7,239 nt of DNA. Source: a bacterium. GTDB lineage: Bacteria > UBA9089 > CG2-30-40-21. Shown in pieces: positions 1-6,937 of this stretch. Within the stretch, counting starts at the first letter, position 1; each line of letters begins with the position of its first letter. Both the position numbers and the translations under genes were made by a program. The DNA lies in assembly GCA_030018795.1 (NCBI GenBank), contig JASEHA010000110.1:1-7239 (forward strand), written 5' to 3'. The notes under the pieces are model-generated. The model did not search any database and was not told the origin of the DNA. It worked only from the letters and a program-made list of their open reading frames with translations.

Positions 1-64
1 CGAGGAGCAAAACGACGAAGCAATCCCATAAGTCGAGATTGCTTCGCTTCGCTCGCAATGACAG
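1..64. repeat. Palindromic intergenic repeat (REP/MITE-like), left end cut by window edge
   Basis: CGAAGCAATC at 16-25 is the exact reverse complement of GATTGCTTCG at 37-46, around an 11-base loop. Further out, CGAG at 1-4 matches CTCG at 52-55. The right end continues as CAATGAC (56-62), so a complete element should begin with GTCATTG just outside the window. The two arms differ between the inner and outer matches (about 11 bases on the left, 5 on the right), so the palindrome is imperfect. No coding sequence lies inside it. From memory, repeats of this GATTGCTTCG/CGCAATGAC type are scattered between genes in many unrelated environmental bacteria; that is recollection, not a search. It sits downstream of the 136-164 promoter and so would be part of that transcript's leader. 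Confidence 0.7.
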
Positions 65-135
65 AAACCAACAAGTATTCGTTACCCTGCACGCTATGAA
101 ATTGAACCATGCCAAAACTTGAACATCGAATGTCA

Positions 136-164
136 ATTATACTATATAATAGAGATAGTGTCAA
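136..164 (-). promoter_or_regulatory. Perfect sigma-70-type promoter firing leftward out of the window
   Basis: On the minus strand TTGACA (164-159) is followed by exactly 17 bases and then TATAAT (141-136). Both hexamers and the spacing match the primary-sigma consensus fully. Transcription would start near position 129 and run toward position 1, into a gene beyond the window. The -35 box lies only 33 bases past the nadE stop, so the next gene probably has its own strong promoter and does not depend on nadE read-through. The plus strand also has TATAAT at 145-150, because the region contains the inverted pair ATTATA-N3-TATAAT, but no good -35 box matches it in that direction. Confidence 0.75.
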
Positions 165-197
165 TAAAAATTACTGCGGTGCAATAGCATGTCCTTA

Positions 198-1910
198 TCA
201 CCCTACATATTGATTAGTAATTGGTAGCCTTCTATCCTTACCAAATGCTTTGGGTGTAATCTTTATTCCTGGTGGAGATTGGCGGCGTTTATATTCACTT
301 GTATCTACCATTCGAATAATCCTTTTTACCATCTCTGGTTCAAGCCCAAGATCAATAATCTGTTGACTGCTTTTATCCCTTTCTACATATGCCTCAAGGA
401 GGAAGTCAAGTATTTCATAAGGGGGTAATGTATCCTCATCCCTTTGATCCTCTTTGAGCTCAGCAGAGGGTGGGCGAGTCAATATTCCCTGCGGGATAAC
501 AATTCCTTTAGCATTACGATATTGTGATAGCCTGTAAACCAGCGTTTTGGGCACATCCTTGATTACGGCAAAGCCGCCAGCCATATCACCGTAAAGCGTG
601 CAATATCCAACACCCATCTCACTCTTATTGCCTGTGGTCAGGACCAAAAAGCCAAACTTATTGGAATAAGCCATGAGGATATTTCCCCTTATCCTTGCCT
701 GAAGGTTTTCATTAGTTACATCTACTGGTAATACAGGCAATTTGACACTCCCAAACCCTTGCTCAATGGTTTGGAGGTATGTCTCAAATATATCCCTGAT
801 AGGCACAACATAAAACTCTATCCCCAGATTTTCTGCAAGCCTCTGGGCATCACCTTGAGTTTCTTGAGAAGAATATTGGCTGGGCATAGAGATACCGACT
901 ACATTCTCCCTGCCAAGGGCATCAGCGGCAATAGCGGCTACAAGTGCAGAGTCTATCCCTCCGCTTAATCCAATGATAACCTTTTTGAACCTATTCTTAT
1001 GGACATAGTCATGCGTGCCCAAGATCAGGGCATAATATATCTCCTCCAATTCCTCAAGTGGTAGAAAAGGGGGAGGGGGGCTGAATCTATCTCGCACCTC
1101 CTGCTTTCTGCCTGTTTTCTCAAGTTTCTCAAGTCTGATTATGTCTATCGCATTGGAGGGTTTTTCTTGCAGCTTTGTATCTGGCAGATCAACGATAATC
1201 ATGTCCTCTTCAAACTGCTTCCCATGGGCAATTACATTACCCTGCTGATCAATAACCATGCTGCTGCCATCAAATACCAGTTCATCCTGTCCGCCAACAA
1301 GGTTATTGTAACATACCGTAACCCCATTAGTTACAGCTTGTGTGGTTAGAAGCTCTTTTCGCAGCCTACCCTTGCCGACATGGTAAGGAGAGGCAGAGAT
1401 ATTCATGATAATCTCAGCTCCATTCCTTGTTGCCTGAAGGCTGCCAGTCCCATTCTCTATCCATATATCTTCACAGATATTGAGGCCAATTACAGCCTGA
1501 TTCAGGGCAAAGACAAAGGGCTCATGTCCCTGCTCAAAATGCCTTTTTTCATCAAAGACACCATAATTGGGCAGGTTCATCTTATGATAGACACCAGCAA
1601 GCCTCTGATTGTGACAGACCCCTGCGGCATTATAAATATTTCCATCATTTGTTATGTCAATAAAACCAATGATTGCAGTAATATCTGCTGTATACTTAAT
1701 TATTTCCTGGAGGGTTTTTATATTATCCTCAACAAAATGAGGCTTAAAAACAATATCTTCTGGCGGGTAGCCACAAATAGCCAATTCTGGGAAGCTTAAG
1801 ATATCTACACCCAAATCTTTTGCCTTGCAGATGCAGTTGACAATCTTCTGTCTGTTCCCTTTCAAATCACCAACAATAGGGTTAATCTGAGCCATGCCTA
1901 TTCGCAGCAT
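198..1910 (-). CDS. nadE: Glutamine-dependent NAD+ synthetase (two-domain NadE)
   Basis: This 570-residue cytoplasmic enzyme makes NAD+ from nicotinic acid adenine dinucleotide, ATP and glutamine, the last step of NAD synthesis. Residues 1 to about 260 are a nitrilase-fold glutaminase domain with a complete catalytic triad: E42 (SFPELAICGY), K110 (HKMNLPNYGVFDE) and C146 (NICEDIW). Residues from about 285 on are the synthetase domain, with the ATP pyrophosphatase P-loop SGGIDS (316-321), ENLQARIRGN (401-410), TTGNKSE (425-431) and GYCTLYGDMAGG (435-446), then PPSAELKEDQRDEDTLPPY. The length is normal for the two-domain form, and nothing is missing. The start at 1910 is preferred because homologues begin M-L-R-I-x-x-A-Q-I-N-P, although the upstream bases (AAACAACAA) contain no Shine-Dalgarno site; the next in-frame ATG is five codons later. 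It stands alone, 522 bases from glgA. A short run of four prolines links the domains. Confidence 0.96.
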   Translation of the reverse strand: MLRIGMAQINPIVGDLKGNRQKIVNCICKAKDLGVDILSFPELAICGYPPEDIVFKPHFVEDNIKTLQEIIKYTADITAIIGFIDITNDGNIYNAAGVCHNQRLAGVYHKMNLPNYGVFDEKRHFEQGHEPFVFALNQAVIGLNICEDIWIENGTGSLQATRNGAEIIMNISASPYHVGKGRLRKELLTTQAVTNGVTVCYNNLVGGQDELVFDGSSMVIDQQGNVIAHGKQFEEDMIIVDLPDTKLQEKPSNAIDIIRLEKLEKTGRKQEVRDRFSPPPPFLPLEELEEIYYALILGTHDYVHKNRFKKVIIGLSGGIDSALVAAIAADALGRENVVGISMPSQYSSQETQGDAQRLAENLGIEFYVVPIRDIFETYLQTIEQGFGSVKLPVLPVDVTNENLQARIRGNILMAYSNKFGFLVLTTGNKSEMGVGYCTLYGDMAGGFAVIKDVPKTLVYRLSQYRNAKGIVIPQGILTRPPSAELKEDQRDEDTLPPYEILDFLLEAYVERDKSSQQIIDLGLEPEMVKRIIRMVDTSEYKRRQSPPGIKITPKAFGKDRRLPITNQYVG

Positions 1911-1920
1911 TTGTTGTTTA

Positions 1921-2046
1921 GGCTGAAAAGCTGAAAGCTGAAGGCTGTTAGGTGCGAGTTCCTTTTTTTGCCTAACAGTTCAACAGCCTTTAGTCTATCT
2001 ACCTGTCCTCCTTTGGATAGGGTTATCAGGCTGAAGGCTGAAGCTG
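1921..2046. repeat. Heptad GGCTGAA repeats flanking a hairpin in the nadE leader
   Basis: Two clusters of a roughly 7-base unit (GGCTGAA, with AGCTGAA and AAGCTGA variants) lie at 1921-1947 and 2028-2046. Between and partly within them, CTGTTAGG (1945-1952) and CCTAACAG (1971-1978) form a perfect 8-base stem over an 18-base loop. A competing pair, AAGGCTGTT (1941-1949) and AACAGCCTT (1982-1990), is a perfect 9-base stem using part of the same left arm, so two mutually exclusive folds are possible. In the nadE transcript this would lie 11 to 137 bases before the start codon. There is no T run after either stem, so it is not a standard terminator. It may be a decayed mobile repeat or simple tandem expansion; a regulatory role is speculative. 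Confidence 0.6.
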
Positions 2047-2055
2047 AGTCTAAAA

Positions 2056-2084
2056 ATTATACGGATTTATTTAGGCACGCAAAA
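2056..2084 (-). promoter_or_regulatory. Candidate nadE promoter (good -10, poor -35)
   Basis: TATAAT is present exactly on the minus strand at 2061-2056, about 145 bases before the nadE start and pointing toward it. The hexamer 17 bases upstream is TTTTGC (2084-2079), which matches TTGACA at only two positions, so it would need an activator or be weak. The surrounding AT-rich DNA makes a chance TATAAT plausible. It is the best candidate seen between glgA and nadE. Confidence 0.3.
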
Positions 2085-2297
2085 GACCAATATATTTTGT
2101 GCCATGCCAAAGCCAATAGCTCTTCTTGAGTTCTTCCAGTCTCTACCACTACTGGACACTGGAGGATATGGTGGCTTATTTTTTCGATGCTTGCACCAAC
2201 CACAAGCCCGAGTGTAGAAAAGTCTTAAGGCTATTTTCTGTCCACCGTGTATCTCGACAATCACTGAAGAAACCTGATTGATTAGATTCCATGTCAA
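2057..2297 (-). pseudogene. Possible decayed C-terminal fragment of a universal stress protein (UspA family)
   Basis: Two minus-strand frames, read one after the other, resemble the end of a UspA-fold protein. From 2264 one frame gives VIVEIHGGQ followed by ALRLF, like the family's VIVMGTHGRxGLxRLF nucleotide-loop segment. After a shift of frame, the next gives GASIEKISHHILQCPVVV, with its cysteine codon at 2158-2156, like GSVSEKVLHHAPCPVLVV at the family's C-terminus. The distance between the two blocks is about 35 codons against a usual 28 or so, so an insertion plus a frameshift would be needed. The second frame runs on about 30 codons past CPVVV to a stop at 2059-2057. No N-terminal part (the usual ILVPVDGSE strand) was found upstream, where glgA ends. 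The match is by eye and short, so coincidence is a real possibility. Confidence 0.3.
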
Positions 2298-2432
2298 CTA
2301 TGGTCAATACATTGGGTTTTGATTCAGTATCTGTATTCTCAAGCACATTCTCCTCCAGATGGAACATACCACATGCCTCTTTTGAGACTGGCAGGGTGTG
2401 GTATTAGCGTAGAGATGCAGCACTTCGCATGT

Positions 2433-3953
2433 TTATAACTTCTGAATTCCTGAACTTCTGACCTTTGACGCAACAGCCCTTCGATAGAGTTTTACATACT
2501 CTATGGCAGAATTTGACCATGAATAATCTTGATTCATGCCATTTGAAATACACCTTTGCCAATCTGTTTTGTGTTGATAGATATAACATGCCCTTTTGAT
2601 AGCCTGAAGCAATGCCTTGCCTGAATATTCAGTGAATGTAAATCCATTACCAATACCTGACAATGGGTCAAACTCTTCAATGGTATCAGCCAGTCCCCCT
2701 GTTTCTCGAACAATGGGAACAGTGCCGTATCTTAAGCTAATCAGTTGTCCAAGTCCGCATGGCTCATAGTGTGAGGGCATTAGAAACATATCAGATGAGG
2801 CATAAATCCTGTGTGCCAACTCTTCATTATAACCAAAGTTGACACTTATCTTGTCTCGATATTTTCTGGCTATTTTTTGGAGCAGGCGATGATATTTCTC
2901 TTCACCAGATCCAAGCAGGATGAGCCTGATATCCATGGAAAGCAATGACTCGAAAACCTCAGCCAGGATATCAAGCCCTTTTTGGGCTGCCAACCTGCCA
3001 ACCAGACCGATTAATGGTATTTTCTCATCCAGCTCTATTTTGGGTGACTTTGTCCCTGTTTCAAGCTGAAAGTAATTCATTAGGTTTAACTTGTTTAATC
3101 TTTTATTTTCAAGGCATTCAAGATTATAGTGATGCAAGATTTCCCTGTCTGTTGACGGATTCCATGTATCATAATCAATGCCATTTATAATCCCATATAA
3201 CTCATGCGACCTTTGCCTGAGTACCCCATCCAGCCCATATCCACATTCAGGTATCTGGATCTCTTGAGCATATTTGGGGCTGACAGTATTGACAATATCG
3301 GCATAAACAATCCCAGACTTTAGAAGATTAATCTTTCCATAGAATTCAATCCTGTCCATAGTGAATATCTCTGCCGGATTAACCCCTGAAAACAGCTCAA
3401 GTTCAGACGAGTTGAACACCCCCTGATAGCCAAGGTTATGGACGGTAAGAATAGTTGCTATCGATGAATAGAATGGATCATCCTTGTAAACGGTTTTCAA
3501 GAAGAGCGGGATAGGGGATGTTTGCCAATCATTGAGGTGGATAACATCAGGCGACCAATCCTTTAATCTCAGCATCTTTAATACAGCACGGCTAAAAAAG
3601 ATAAACCGTTCCGCATTATCCTCATAGTCTCCGGACTTGGTGCTGTAAAGCTCATCCCGAAGGAAGTAATCATCGTTCTTGATAAGATAGACAGTGATAT
3701 TTTTATGCTTAAGCTCTTGTACGATACACTTAATGGGTATTCCCTTGATAGGCACATCTATCCCGTTTATCCTTTGAACAGCAAATTGCGGGTTACTGTC
3801 CAGCCATTTTTTGGTCATGGTATATTCCGGCAAAACAAGTCTGACATCATGACCTTTTTCTGATAATACAAGCGGCAGAGCACCGGTTACATCTGCCAGA
3901 CCACCTGTTTTAGCAAAAGGAACTGCCTCTGATGTGGCTACTAATATCTTCAT
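2433..3953 (-). CDS. glgA: Bacterial glycogen (starch) synthase, GT5 family
   Basis: GlgA adds glucose from ADP-glucose to the non-reducing end of alpha-1,4-glucan chains in the cytoplasm. The 506 residues are normal length for the family. The GT5 starch-synthase catalytic N-domain begins KILVATSEAVPFAKTGGLAD, with the ADP-glucose-binding KTGGL at 15-19. It continues with HLNDWQTS (139-146), TVHNLGYQG (170-178), YGKINLLKSGIVYAD (205-219), and GYGLDGVL and NGIDYDTWNP (238-266). The GT-B C-domain has GLVGRLAAQKGLD (316-328, with R320 and K325) and the acid motif PSHYEPCGLGQL (393-404, E397), then VRETGGLADT (415-424). The start at 3953 is supported by an AGGGAGGG Shine-Dalgarno site at 3967-3960, about 6 bases ahead. 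No glgB, glgC or glgP is adjacent, so it is expressed apart from the rest of the pathway. It could use UDP-glucose in some lineages; sequence alone does not tell. Confidence 0.96.
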   Translation of the reverse strand: MKILVATSEAVPFAKTGGLADVTGALPLVLSEKGHDVRLVLPEYTMTKKWLDSNPQFAVQRINGIDVPIKGIPIKCIVQELKHKNITVYLIKNDDYFLRDELYSTKSGDYEDNAERFIFFSRAVLKMLRLKDWSPDVIHLNDWQTSPIPLFLKTVYKDDPFYSSIATILTVHNLGYQGVFNSSELELFSGVNPAEIFTMDRIEFYGKINLLKSGIVYADIVNTVSPKYAQEIQIPECGYGLDGVLRQRSHELYGIINGIDYDTWNPSTDREILHHYNLECLENKRLNKLNLMNYFQLETGTKSPKIELDEKIPLIGLVGRLAAQKGLDILAEVFESLLSMDIRLILLGSGEEKYHRLLQKIARKYRDKISVNFGYNEELAHRIYASSDMFLMPSHYEPCGLGQLISLRYGTVPIVRETGGLADTIEEFDPLSGIGNGFTFTEYSGKALLQAIKRACYIYQHKTDWQRCISNGMNQDYSWSNSAIEYVKLYRRAVASKVRSSGIQKL

Positions 3954-3982
3954 TAAAATCCCTCCCTGAAAAGTTGTTAGCA

Positions 3983-4012
3983 GTTATACTCTAAGTCGTC
4001 ATAATTTGTGAT
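3983..4012 (-). promoter_or_regulatory. Weak candidate promoter for glgA
   Basis: On the minus strand TATAAC (3988-3983) lies 29 bases before the glgA start codon, with ATCACA (4012-4007) 18 bases further upstream, matching TTGACA at four of six positions. The 188-base gap after the transporter operon and the hairpin at 4066-4136 suggest glgA is transcribed on its own. The box quality is poor, so this is only the best local candidate. Confidence 0.2.
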
Positions 4013-4065
4013 TCTTTAAATGTTTGGAATTGCAATGTGAGCAAAGAATCTAATTCTGCAACCAG

Positions 4066-4136
4066 AGCACCAGTCATCAGTCATCAGAGCACCAGATACC
4101 AGTGCACCAGTGCACTGCTGACTGCTGACTGGTGCT
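4066..4136. repeat. Imperfect 22-base inverted repeat made of heptad units, just after the transporter operon
   Basis: The left arm 4066-4087 starts AGCACCAGTCATCAG and the right arm 4115-4136 ends GACTGGTGCT; the arms are reverse complements at 20 of 22 positions. Each arm contains a tandem 7-base unit (CAGTCAT on the left, TGCTGAC on the right). The 27-base loop repeats AGCACCAG (4088-4095), and CAGTGCAC occurs twice in tandem from 4100, with the palindrome CAGTGCACTG at 4108-4117. CACCAG occurs three times in all. The right arm ends 5 bases past the ATPase stop codon. On the minus strand no T run follows the left arm, so it lacks the hallmark of a rho-independent terminator. It may still protect the 3' end of the operon mRNA or be a repeat-element copy. 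Confidence 0.75.
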
Positions 4137-4141
4137 TCTTC

Positions 4142-4909
4142 CTATTTCACCACTACCTGCAAGGCACCTATAAAATCATTATACTCAACCATTGTTTCTA
4201 CCTCATAGGCCTCTTTAAGATTTTGCGAGGTTAGAACCTCTTTTATGACCCCTTGGGCATAGATTTTTTGGTTATGCAGCAGAATAAGCCTATCACAAAA
4301 CCTGGCAGCTAAATTCAGGTCGTGGATAACCATTATAGCTGTAATTCCGTTTTCTTTGACCAGTGTCCTTACCAGCCCAAGTATCCTCATCTGATGCTTT
4401 ATATCCAGACTGGCAGTTGGTTCATCCAGCAGGAGTATTTTGGGCTCTTGGGCCAGTGCCCTGGCAATGATCACCTCCTGTCTTTCTCCACCGCTCAGTT
4501 CATTTACTGGTCTCTGGCGAAAGTTTGAGGTATTGGTCTTTTGCATCGCTTCCTCCACAGCCTTTATATCTTCTTCTGTAGTTACAAATCGGCTCTTCTG
4601 ATGTGGATACCTGCCCATTAAAACCACATCCTCTACTGTAAATAAAGGTGGAATAAACGAGCTTTGCGGCACAACAGCCATTATCATGGCTATCTCCTTT
4701 CGGCAGAGGCTACTCATCTTTTTCCCATCCAGCATAACCTCACCAGTAAGCGGAGATTTTACTCCGGTCATTATCTTAAGCAGGGTAGTTTTACCTGCTC
4801 CGTTTGGGCCGATGATACCCAGGAACTCTCCATCTTCCACCTGAAAACTGATTCCTTCAAGCACCGGTCTTTGTTGATATGAAGCGGATATGTTTTTTAC
4901 CTGTAGCAT
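4142..4909 (-). CDS. ABC importer ATPase, FecE/BtuD/HmuV type
   Basis: This 255-residue protein is the cytoplasmic ATPase that powers the FecCD-type permease encoded just upstream. All nucleotide-binding elements are present: Walker A GPNGAGKTT (34-42), Q-loop Q82 in VVPQSS, signature LSGGERQ (138-144), Walker B ILLLDEP with catalytic E163, D-loop SLD (167-169) and H-loop H196 in MVIHDLNLAARFCD. The segment FTVEDVVLMGRYPH after the Q-loop is typical of ATPases for iron-siderophore, haem and cobalamin uptake. Length is normal. It starts 3 bases after the permease stop. The nearest Shine-Dalgarno-like bases (GGTGG) fall in the permease's last two Trp codons, so translation is probably coupled to the permease. 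It is the last gene of the operon, and a hairpin follows its stop. Confidence 0.93.
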   Translation of the reverse strand: MLQVKNISASYQQRPVLEGISFQVEDGEFLGIIGPNGAGKTTLLKIMTGVKSPLTGEVMLDGKKMSSLCRKEIAMIMAVVPQSSFIPPLFTVEDVVLMGRYPHQKSRFVTTEEDIKAVEEAMQKTNTSNFRQRPVNELSGGERQEVIIARALAQEPKILLLDEPTASLDIKHQMRILGLVRTLVKENGITAIMVIHDLNLAARFCDRLILLHNQKIYAQGVIKEVLTSQNLKEAYEVETMVEYNDFIGALQVVVK

Positions 4910-4912
4910 CTT

Positions 4913-5956
4913 TTACCACCAACTAATAGCCTTTTTCCTGCGTCTCAACAGGTACACAAAGTAGGGTGCACCTATGGCCGCGGTAATAATACCAATGGGT
5001 ACCTCTGAGGGCTGAGTAACTATTCGAGCTAATGTATCGCATAATACCAGAAAAATTCCACCACTCAGTGCCGAAGCCGGCAGCAGGATATGATGACCAT
5101 GTCCAATGATAAGCCTGACTACATGCGGAATAATCAGCCCGACAAAACCTATTATGCCGCTTACCGATACAGCTACAGCCGTTACCAGGGCAGAGGCAAT
5201 TAGCAAAATTCTCTTCACCGTCTCAACCTCTATACCTAAATGTAAAGCTGTCTCTTCACCGAATTGAAGGGCATTCAACTCCCGACACAGGAAATAGAGC
5301 ACCCCTATTCCCAAAAGTATGGGTAAAATAACCATTCTGACATCAGCCCAGGTAGATAGGGCAAAAGACCCCATCAGCCATAATACCACATCCCGCAATG
5401 TTTCATGAGAGGCAATAATCTTCAGGAATGAGACTACTGCATGGAGGAAAAAACCTACAGCAATACCAGCTAAAAGCAGGGTTTCTGTAGGAACCCGTCC
5501 ATCAGTTCTTGCAATATTATAGACTACAAAGATAGTTGTGGTAGCACCGATAAAAGCCATGGCAGGGATTGAGAGTTCTCCAAACACATTACCTGCCCCC
5601 AGCACAATAGCCAATGCTGCACCAACAGCCGCCCCGGAAGACATGCCTAAAATATAGGGTTCGGCCATAGGATTACGGAATAAGCCCTGCATAGCTGCCC
5701 CGGCTATTGATAGCCCCATGCCCACCAGCATAGAGAGAATAACCCGTGGGGTGCGAATATCCACCACTATTGTTTCCTGGATATTGCTCCAGATAGGCTG
5801 GATTAACCCGCCAGAAAGCTTATATGCCCATATCTTGATTATTAGAAGTGGGTGGATAAATACAGGGCCAATCATAATCGATATCAGGCAAGTGGCAATC
5901 AAACCAACCAGTAGAATACCCAAAACAAGCAAATATCTTTTGGGTTTATTTCCCAT
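4913..5956 (-). CDS. FecCD-family ABC importer permease (BtuC-like)
   Basis: This 347-residue inner-membrane protein forms, as a homodimer, the channel of a metal-chelate importer. Family landmarks are RTPRVILSMLVGMGLSIAGA (68-87), QGLFRNPMAEPYILGMSSGAAVGA (90-113), and the C-terminal GIIGFVGLIIPHVVRL (267-282) with PSEVPIGIITAAIGAPYFVYLL (316-337). Hydrophobic stretches fit about ten membrane helices, the first at 8-30. The cytoplasmic segment 229-249 (around FGEETALHLGIEV) is where the ATPase docks in BtuC. The length matches the family. It starts 3 bases after the binding-protein stop, with a GGAGGG Shine-Dalgarno site inside the end of that gene. Substrate cannot be read from the permease; FecCD proteins carry cobalamin, haem or ferric siderophores. 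Confidence 0.94.
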   Translation of the reverse strand: MGNKPKRYLLVLGILLVGLIATCLISIMIGPVFIHPLLIIKIWAYKLSGGLIQPIWSNIQETIVVDIRTPRVILSMLVGMGLSIAGAAMQGLFRNPMAEPYILGMSSGAAVGAALAIVLGAGNVFGELSIPAMAFIGATTTIFVVYNIARTDGRVPTETLLLAGIAVGFFLHAVVSFLKIIASHETLRDVVLWLMGSFALSTWADVRMVILPILLGIGVLYFLCRELNALQFGEETALHLGIEVETVKRILLIASALVTAVAVSVSGIIGFVGLIIPHVVRLIIGHGHHILLPASALSGGIFLVLCDTLARIVTQPSEVPIGIITAAIGAPYFVYLLRRRKKAISWW

Positions 5957-5959
5957 TAG

Positions 5960-6937
5960 TTACTTCCCTCCATCCAATTCAGGATGAATAAACCTGGCTA
6001 AATTCCGTACCACCTCGGCAAACAGCAGGGGTGTATGAAAGGAATGTCCATCTATGGTGTATACACGATTATCCTTGACAGCTTTCACCTGACTGAACCC
6101 TGGCCGTTTTTTGATCTCTGCCATACGGAGTTCCCTGTCCTTTTCCTGCCAGTAGGAGATGACAATCACCTCAGGATTCCTGCTAATTACATATTCAGGT
6201 GAAAGCTCCATATATTGTCTGTCAAACTCATCGGCCAGATTAATGCCGCCGGCCAGCTTAATCAGCTCATTAATAACCGCCCGGTTCCCGTAGGTGCCAT
6301 TGCCAGAGCCCCACCAGAGATAGACTATAGGGCGGTTCTTTATTCGTGGGGTAATTTTGGAAACTACCTCATCTATCTCCAGTTTTAGTCTATTACCCAA
6401 CTCTTTTGCCTTCTTTTCCTTGCCCAGCAAAATTCCTAACCTCTTTATCTGCTCCAGACCAGAATCGACCCCTTCGGCAGTAGTAAAGACCGCATAAACC
6501 AGCCCCATTTTTTTAAATACCCGGCTATACTTCCCAGGACTATCTTTCGAGTCGTAACAGATAATAAGGTCAGGGTTGAGTGCAACGATCTTTTCTATAT
6601 TGGGACTGCTGAATCCTCCTACCTGTGCTTTTTCAAGCAGAGACGGATACCGCTTGCAGGTATGGGGATATGAACGGGCAATATTGTCTGGCACCCCAAC
6701 AATCTTATCTCCAGCCCCCAGCTCAAATATGACATCTATTGGGCTGGCACTGATAACCACAACCCGTTCAGGTGCCTTATCCAGCACTATCTTTCTGCCA
6801 AAATCATCGAAACCCGTGATTCTACCTCTGGCAGTATCTGGCTCTTTGGCATAGCCAGGAAGAGAAAGAGCACAGATTAAAATAATTAAATTGCAATAAA
6901 TCCCATAAGCCCGATAAATCCTATCATATCTTCTCAT
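5960..6937 (-). CDS. Periplasmic metal-chelate binding protein, BtuF/FecB-like
   Basis: This 325-residue protein should capture the substrate outside the inner membrane and deliver it to the FecCD permease. Residues 1-30 form a signal peptide: arginines at the N-terminus, a hydrophobic core (about 16-27), and a likely cleavage after G-Y-A at 28-30. There is no lipobox cysteine at the cleavage site, so the mature protein is soluble in a periplasm. The rest fits the class III binding-protein fold: TGFDDFGRKIVL then RVVVISASPIDVIFELGAGDKIVGV (58-82), VGGFSSPNIEKIVALNPDLII (106-126), a mid-protein connecting helix (about 155-200), LSPEYVISRNPEVIVIS (245-261), and VKDNRVYTIDGHSFHTPLL (287-305). 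The tail RNLARFIHPE is also usual. Y-L-W-W-G (206-210) would lie near the cleft; its meaning is unknown. The ligand is unproven: cobalamin, haem or a siderophore. Confidence 0.92.
   Translation of the reverse strand: MRRYDRIYRAYGIYCNLIILICALSLPGYAKEPDTARGRITGFDDFGRKIVLDKAPERVVVISASPIDVIFELGAGDKIVGVPDNIARSYPHTCKRYPSLLEKAQVGGFSSPNIEKIVALNPDLIICYDSKDSPGKYSRVFKKMGLVYAVFTTAEGVDSGLEQIKRLGILLGKEKKAKELGNRLKLEIDEVVSKITPRIKNRPIVYLWWGSGNGTYGNRAVINELIKLAGGINLADEFDRQYMELSPEYVISRNPEVIVISYWQEKDRELRMAEIKKRPGFSQVKAVKDNRVYTIDGHSFHTPLLFAEVVRNLARFIHPELDGGK

Larger units (their letters stand above)
1911..2432. other. 522-base gap between glgA and nadE with no intact gene
   Basis: This stretch has short overlapping open frames on the minus strand, but none with both a credible ribosome site and an intact recognisable domain. 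Read along the direction of transcription it holds: about 130 bases after the glgA stop with no recognised signal; a possible decayed universal-stress-protein fragment (about 2297-2057); a TATAAT box at 2061-2056; and a block of 7-base repeats with a hairpin (2046-1921) right before nadE. I see no clear rho-independent terminator after glgA, as no GC-rich stem is followed by a T run on the minus strand. Confidence 0.7.

Noticed and set aside
119..150. Divergent plus-strand promoter (TTGAAC ... TATAAT)
   Set aside because: The spacer is 20 bases and the -35 box matches at only four positions; it would also read antisense into nadE.
1380..1799. 139-codon plus-strand open frame opposite nadE
   Set aside because: It lies wholly within the clearly coding nadE frame on the other strand, and its translation shows no recognisable domain.
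2101..2176. Third-frame reading around L-W-H-G-T-K-Y that recalls a transposase fragment
   Set aside because: Only a few residues resemble a transposase, stops interrupt it just upstream, and no insertion-sequence ends are visible.
2404..2589. 61-codon minus-strand frame over the end of glgA
   Set aside because: Most of it is an out-of-frame reading of the glgA C-terminal coding sequence, with no domain and no ribosome site.
4066..4136. Rho-independent terminator for the importer operon
   Set aside because: The stem is long, but no T run follows it on the minus strand, so it was recorded as a repeat only.
4066..4136. CRISPR-like array of AGCACCAG/CACCAG units
   Set aside because: The units are only 6 to 8 bases, unevenly spaced and part of an inverted repeat, unlike CRISPR repeats and spacers.
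4037..4234. 65-codon plus-strand frame across the hairpin and ATPase end
   Set aside because: It is translated from the repeat and the antisense of the ATPase gene, and has no ribosome site or domain.
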